Shown here piece after piece: positions 59,387 to 64,000 of a stretch of DNA of 64,000 nucleotides. Source of the stretch: Pisolithus tinctorius (Eukaryota; Basidiomycota; Agaricomycetes; Boletales; Pisolithaceae); assembly GCA_024663395.1 (NCBI GenBank), contig JANFAH010000014.1, positions 1,240,001-1,304,000 of the forward strand. The letters are read 5' to 3'. The translations under genes were made by a program, and so were the position numbers. Position 1 is the stretch's first letter. Every line of letters begins with the position of its first letter. The notes beneath the pieces were generated by a model, which saw only the letters and a program-made list of their open reading frames with translations, did no database searches and was not told the origin of the DNA.

Positions 59387-60084
59387 GGAGGTTTTGTCTC
59401 ACCCCAACTTCCATACTAGTGTTCCTGTGCCAGAAATGCATTGGTTGAGAGGGGACTGGTTTGTCCATCATGTTCTGAAGTGCCAGATTGACCTCCATAA
59501 CATTTTCAGCCTTCCAAGTACTGATTAGTCCCAGAACACATCAGGCATGGGGGGGGAAACAGTCCAGGGAATGACTGACAGCAGGTTTTTTAAGGGACTG
59601 ATGGTTCTGAGAGCATGTTATACTGATGGCACTGTGGTGGCCACCAGTATTTGATAAGAATTCCTTGAGAAAATGACCATGTGAGCTAGAGAGATGATTT
59701 CATGAGTTGTGGTAAAAGAGGGAGGGTTAATGGTACAAATCCAATGTTTGTCATTATTTACATGCTGACAAATCATCTGGAAGATCATGTGGTTTATTAT
59801 GTAATCATATTTTCCCATCCTTCATGCCCTCAATCCCATCAACAGGTCACTTTTCACTATTTCACCAGTCAGGGACAAAAGTGTTGCAATGCACCTTTCA
59901 GAAAGAATAGGGTGTATCTCTGCATGTATTGCTTTGTTTTGACTGAACCTCAGTGCTCTGGAAAGCTTAGAGTCACCCCCTTCCAATGGTATAGGTATCA
60001 TGATTATCTGTGCAGAATAGCCTGAGCTACATCAGCAGAAAGTCACACCTCACAAACATTGCAACACTTTCATCCCTCACTGTA
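59387..60084 (-). repeat. Palindrome, right arm
   Basis: Reverse-complement partner of 58508-59205. Confidence 0.9.
59866..60082 (-). mobile_element. MITE-like element, 217 bp, copy 2
   Basis: Same length and ends as the copy at 58510-58726, in reverse orientation, with TA directly outside its right end. Both copies belong to the palindrome arms and were duplicated with them or seeded the inversion. Confidence 0.7.
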
Positions 60085-61960
60085 TTAGAGAAACCATTGC
60101 AGCCCATAACTTTCTTGCATATAGTGGATACTCTATGAGCAAGATTGGTGTGTTGCATGATGATCCAAGTCTTTCCCTTCTCTTGTGAGGCATCAACTAT
60201 ACAGTTTGCTGTAAGAGGAGTTCATCTTATAATATCACTTGCAGGGATAGCATTCATATTGCATTTGCTCCATCAAACATCAGACAATGAATTCATGAGG
60301 TTATTGACAACATATCCACAACAGCCTCTTGCAATTTTACTCAATTTTGTATCCTTGTCAATGTTCATAACAGGCAATATCACCTTGTTTTACCCACCAG
60401 CCCTCTGTTCTTTGACAACTTTGGCCTTCTACACATCCTTCACTACATCAACTTGCATTGCTCCTCTTCTTCTGCTTTTCCTCCTGTCCCTCCATCCAGG
60501 GTAATATGATAACCAGCCAGTTATGCACAGATTCTGAGCATTAGTGGCACACATTGTTGCCAGACTTCAGCTTGGTCCCTCTGGCCAAATGTGTTCATGC
60601 ACCTTCAGCCTCTGCTTCTATTTGCATCACCAAATCAAGCTCAGACTTCAAGCACCCTGATCTGGAACAAATGAAGCATGAGGATATTTGATTGATGCTG
60701 CTTCATGCTTGGGCTGTGGTTCTGTCACAGCATGCCAGAACTGGAGATGTTCTCATTGCTGAAGGCATGTTGTCTGACATCTTTGAGCTTTACCACTAAA
60801 GTAATAATATGTACATATCTAGCATTGCCCAGGATCATTCTCATCCCTTGATGGGTTCAGTTCACATCAACTTCCCCTCCTTGAGAGTGGTTGACCATGA
60901 AACTAGTTGAAGATGCCACTTGTACTTTGTTAGCTTGGGAAGTCACCAAGAGTGTGACAGAGATAGATGAGGCAATCCACCATGTTGCAGAGATTCTTGA
61001 GGATCCTGTGTTTTCACTACTTTCCTTAGCTCAGTGGTCACATTTCCACTCATATGACATGCTGTGGCATCTAACACTCTTGCACACCACATTGCAGTTG
61101 TTGACCTTTACTTTGAGGTTTGATCCCAGTGCCTTTGATGCACAAGATATCCTGTATGTGCATGACCACCTCATTCTCCCATTTGGGCAGTTCCTCATTA
61201 ACCCTTCTTTGTCTGGTGCAGAAATCAATATGATGACTTTGAAGGAGTGTGCCTTTATGTGGGAGCTCCCCTCTATCATCAAAATCAACAGTTTAGCAGA
61301 CCTGGAGAACCTTGCACATTACCCTTACATTTATGATCTCCTGGCACATCACACCATTACTCATCCAGACAACATTGCCCTTGAATGCATTGGATGAGTG
61401 GGATATACCTATGCCAGACTCAATGCCACCTCCAACCAATTTGTGCAATACTTGAAGATGTTTTATCTGTTTGCCCTGGAGACATTATCATTATCCTTCC
61501 TTTTCTTGATGCAGTCTCTGATGGCCATCATTGTCCTCTGTGCAATCCTAAATGTTGGCATGGCATGTCTAGCTATCAACCTTGACACTCTTATCATACC
61601 CTTCCACCAACAGTTGATATGACTAGCTCCTTGTTATTCCTGACAATTACATTGCTGGAGCAGAAATTGTGTGCAATGAGCTGGGGACAGAGTATTGTTT
61701 CAATAAATGCCATGATGAAGAAATGGTGTCAATTAGATAGTACATGACAGCCTGACCTCTTTCCCATAGGAAGCCCAAAAATTACTCTAGCATACTTAAG
61801 TATTGCAAGTGGATCGACTGATCCCCTGAAAAAATGCATGATGTGGCATTGGAATATGGTGCACTGGAGTATTGAGGCTGCACCTGCTTTTGGTCATATG
61901 ATGGCCACATGTCAGCTCCTGGTAGGATCAAACAGACAGTGGCCCAAGTGAATCAGCATT
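60085..61960 (+). pseudogene. NRPS-like gene fragment: end of condensation and start of adenylation domain
   Basis: The clearest part is 61140-61960. FDAQDILYVHDHLILPFGQF leads to HPDNIALECIG and YTYARLNATSNQFVQYLK. CPGDIII and FLDAVSD follow in another frame. Then comes YLSIASGSTDPLKKC, with HWNMVHWSIEAAPAFGH. This follows the A1-A3 order of NRPS adenylation domains (ALE-DG, TY-EL-RAN-LA, GD-VPL, and the SGSTG-PKG loop). Substitutions hit essential Gly and Lys positions. The piece 60145-60890 has condensation-like scraps. The family makes peptides such as siderophores. This copy is dead, with nearly all CpG lost. Confidence 0.6.
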
Positions 61961-61962
61961 AC

Positions 61963-63495
61963 CTAGGATGATCCACTTCTCCACCTCACAATCTTTTCTA
62001 TCAACTGCCCTATGCTAGCAGGTTCCACTGCCATCCCAGTGTTCTGTGACCAAAACTCATCTGATCTTGGACTCTGTGGGAAGAGATGGATACTTTTAGC
62101 AGCAGCAATTACTTGGCTCTCCACTTCCTCCCTGACATGTTTGTCAATGGAATCCACATGAGGCAAAGCCCAAGCTGGGTAGGCTTTACCATGGGAGCTG
62201 CTTGTCATCCAATATGTAGAGAACTGCTTGTTGTATTCTCTAATCCACAATGCACAGCACATACAACTCCTCTTGCTGGTGCTGAGAGGATGTGGACACT
62301 GAGGGTCCAGAGGAAAGAAAGCATTGCTGAGATAGAGTACCAACTGAATCTCTGCATGAACATGTGTCTTGATGACAACACTCTTTTTCCATTTGTGCTT
62401 GTATGGGAATTGTTGGTGGAGTAGTTCTTGGACATTGTCTGGGAAAAGGGTATGATGGAATGCACATTTGATGATGATCTTGTAACCACTCTTGAGTTTA
62501 AATATAAATATAGTCTCCAGGCTGTTGGCAGGAGCCTCTAGCCAAAGACATGGGATGCCATTTGGGAAATAATGTTTGGCATAGATGATTAAACTGTCCA
62601 CTCCTTGAGAGTACTGGCAAATGTTGTTGATATGATCATGGAGTATTTCCACTGAAGGCTCAGTGGTGGATCTCAGATGCAGAAGCTGAGAACTCTGGAG
62701 CATGGATAGAGTGGCCAAAAGGATCACAAAAAAATCCACCAAATGCTGACCAGGATTCTCAATGTTGAGAGTTCAAGCAGTTTCCTGGATGTCTTCCAAC
62801 AGATCATGAAGCATCTCTGAAAATGAAGGTACTTGTTGACCATATTTCCATGCACAGTATTCCTTGGAGCCAGGAAACTCTTCAGCAAGGGAGCTGAACA
62901 GACCATGGATGCCTAAAATTGTCTGCAGATCTGAGCAGAATTCCTTTAAAGCCTTCAGCAGCTTGGGAATCTGATTCATCATATTCACTTTGCAGTGAAT
63001 GAATAGGAAAGGGAGGATGTTTTTGAAATTTTGTGCTTGTGGAGATGTTATCCTTTTGACCAGTTCCCAGACTGCCTCATGGTCAGTAGCATCAGAGGGC
63101 ATGTTCTTTGCTAGAAGAAGCATGACAAGCTCTCTTTTGTTGAATGAAGTGGCAATGACTTCTCCCCTGGTGCTGCCTGTCAGGGCCACAGCTAGGGTGT
63201 CAAGAATTTGGATCTCTTTGTCCATCTTGTGATCTCTATGAGCACTATTACTTTGTGTGGAGGGGTGGGAGTAGCCCAAGTGTTGCAGAACTCTCAAGTA
63301 CTCTGAAAGTTGTGTTTGGTTCTCCATTCTTGCTTTCAGGTCTGCCTTTAGCGTCAGTATCACCACAAGGGGTTGAATAGCCCACAAACCTGAACAGAGA
63401 ACTAGATACATGGGCCTTGATGTATGCTGGCAGAGGAAGTGGGGATTGACAGCCAACTGCAATGTCTCATGCATTGCCTGTTCCTGTTTTGGCAT
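61963..63495 (-). pseudogene. OTT_1508-type deaminase-like protein, one in-frame TGA
   Basis: Two frames in the same register (63495-62773 and 62742-61963) are separated by a TGA at 62773-62775, so the ORF is about 510 codons with a single stop. The C-terminal half has the zinc-deaminase motifs HAEIQLVLYL (His and the Glu proton carrier) and CMCC after a SxKRSC lead, then HGKAYPAWALP, as in the fungal OTT_1508-like family. The N-terminal half is helical and unmatched. Targets of fungal members are unknown. The codon before the stop context suggests Arg (CGA) originally. The gene lies in CpG-poor DNA yet is otherwise open, which suggests that loss is recent or that selection lasted long. Confidence 0.7.
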
Positions 63496-63609
63496 TCAAC
63501 AGTCACATGTTGAATGTGTCTTGTGAGCCAGACCTTACAACTCAGCACATAGAGTCAACTTAATGAGTAGGCATGTCAATGTCAACAACAAGCTATGCTG
63601 CACTGACTT

Positions 63610-64000
63610 TTAGGATCATATAGAGACAATGATGGCCATTGGAGACTGTGTCAGAAAAAGGGGTACAATGTCACTGGTACAAACAGATAAAACATCTTTC
63701 AAGTATTGCACAAATTGATTGGAAACATATGTAGGTATATACCACTCATCCATCGCATTCGGGGGCAACATTGTCCAGACAAGTAATGGCATGATGTGCT
63801 GGGCAATCATAAATGTAAGAGTAGTGTGTGGGGTTCTCCAGTTCTGCTAAAATTTTGACAACAGAGGGGAGTTCCTGCATGAACACATGCTCCTTCACAG
63901 TCATCATATCAATTTCCACACCAGACAAAGGAGGGTTAATGAGGAGCTGCCCAGATTGGAGAATGAGGAGGTTGAGCATATACTGCATATCTTGTGCATC
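63610..64000 (-). pseudogene. Second NRPS-like fragment, inverted copy
   Basis: Reads on the - strand from the window edge: SGQLLINPPLSGVEIDMMTV, VFMQELPSVVKI, HYSYIYD, then APECDG and NQFVQYLKDV. It is the reverse-oriented relative of 61140-61560 and continues outside the window. It and the first fragment flank the deaminase-like gene as inverted repeats. Confidence 0.6.

Noticed and set aside
61963..63495. The deaminase-like gene as the cause of local CpG loss
   Set aside because: No evidence beyond proximity. The gene itself is disrupted, and CpG loss of this kind is commonly explained by cytosine methylation and spontaneous deamination.

Overview
The window looks like nuclear DNA of a mushroom-forming basidiomycete (Agaricomycetes). 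The live genes are split by many 45-60 bp introns with GT-AG or occasional GC-AG ends and very short exons. The gene families are typical of basidiomycetes: FunK1-like kinase, WD40/HET proteins, a chromodomain Ty3/Gypsy element and fungal P450s. No rRNA, tRNA or CRISPR array was seen. All calls come from reading motifs and splice sites by eye; exon joins were checked for frame and, for most genes, for a total length divisible by three.

Layout. 0.8-36 kb is mostly genic: Argonaute (-), ORC6-like (+), a P450 relic and a kinase relic (+), a TPT/DUF250 transporter (-), a small unknown gene (+), a RING protein (+), an AAA-like ATPase (+), a UPF1/SMUBP2-type helicase (-), a decayed GIT1-like MFS transporter (-), the divergent pair OST4 (-)/QCR8 (+), a short-chain dehydrogenase (+) and an M20 peptidase (-). 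From 37 to 49 kb the DNA is accessory: two copies of a WD40 gene, a broken HET gene, an uncharacterised coiled-coil gene and, between them, a nearly complete 5.6-kb Ty3/Gypsy chromovirus with 311-bp LTRs and a 5-bp target duplication. From about 49.3 kb to the end the DNA is almost free of CpG and repeat-rich: a 130-bp minisatellite, a 4.5-kb inverted repeat, a near-perfect 0.7-kb palindrome ended by 217-bp MITE-like elements, inverted fragments of a non-ribosomal peptide synthetase-like gene, and an OTT_1508-type deaminase-like gene between those fragments.

The unifying theme is CpG loss. A duplicated segment exists as a CpG-bearing copy (29.66 kb) and a copy with every CpG gone (25.80 kb). 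The two LTRs of the Gypsy element differ at six noticed sites, all CpG transitions. Stop codons in the element and in the deaminase are TGA, as expected from CGA. The same window carries an Argonaute with a complete catalytic tetrad and several long inverted repeats able to give hairpin RNA. A functional link between these is inference only. A second theme is exon size: QCR8, the dehydrogenase, the peptidase, the ATPase and the small unknown gene all need exons of 9-29 nt to stay in frame.
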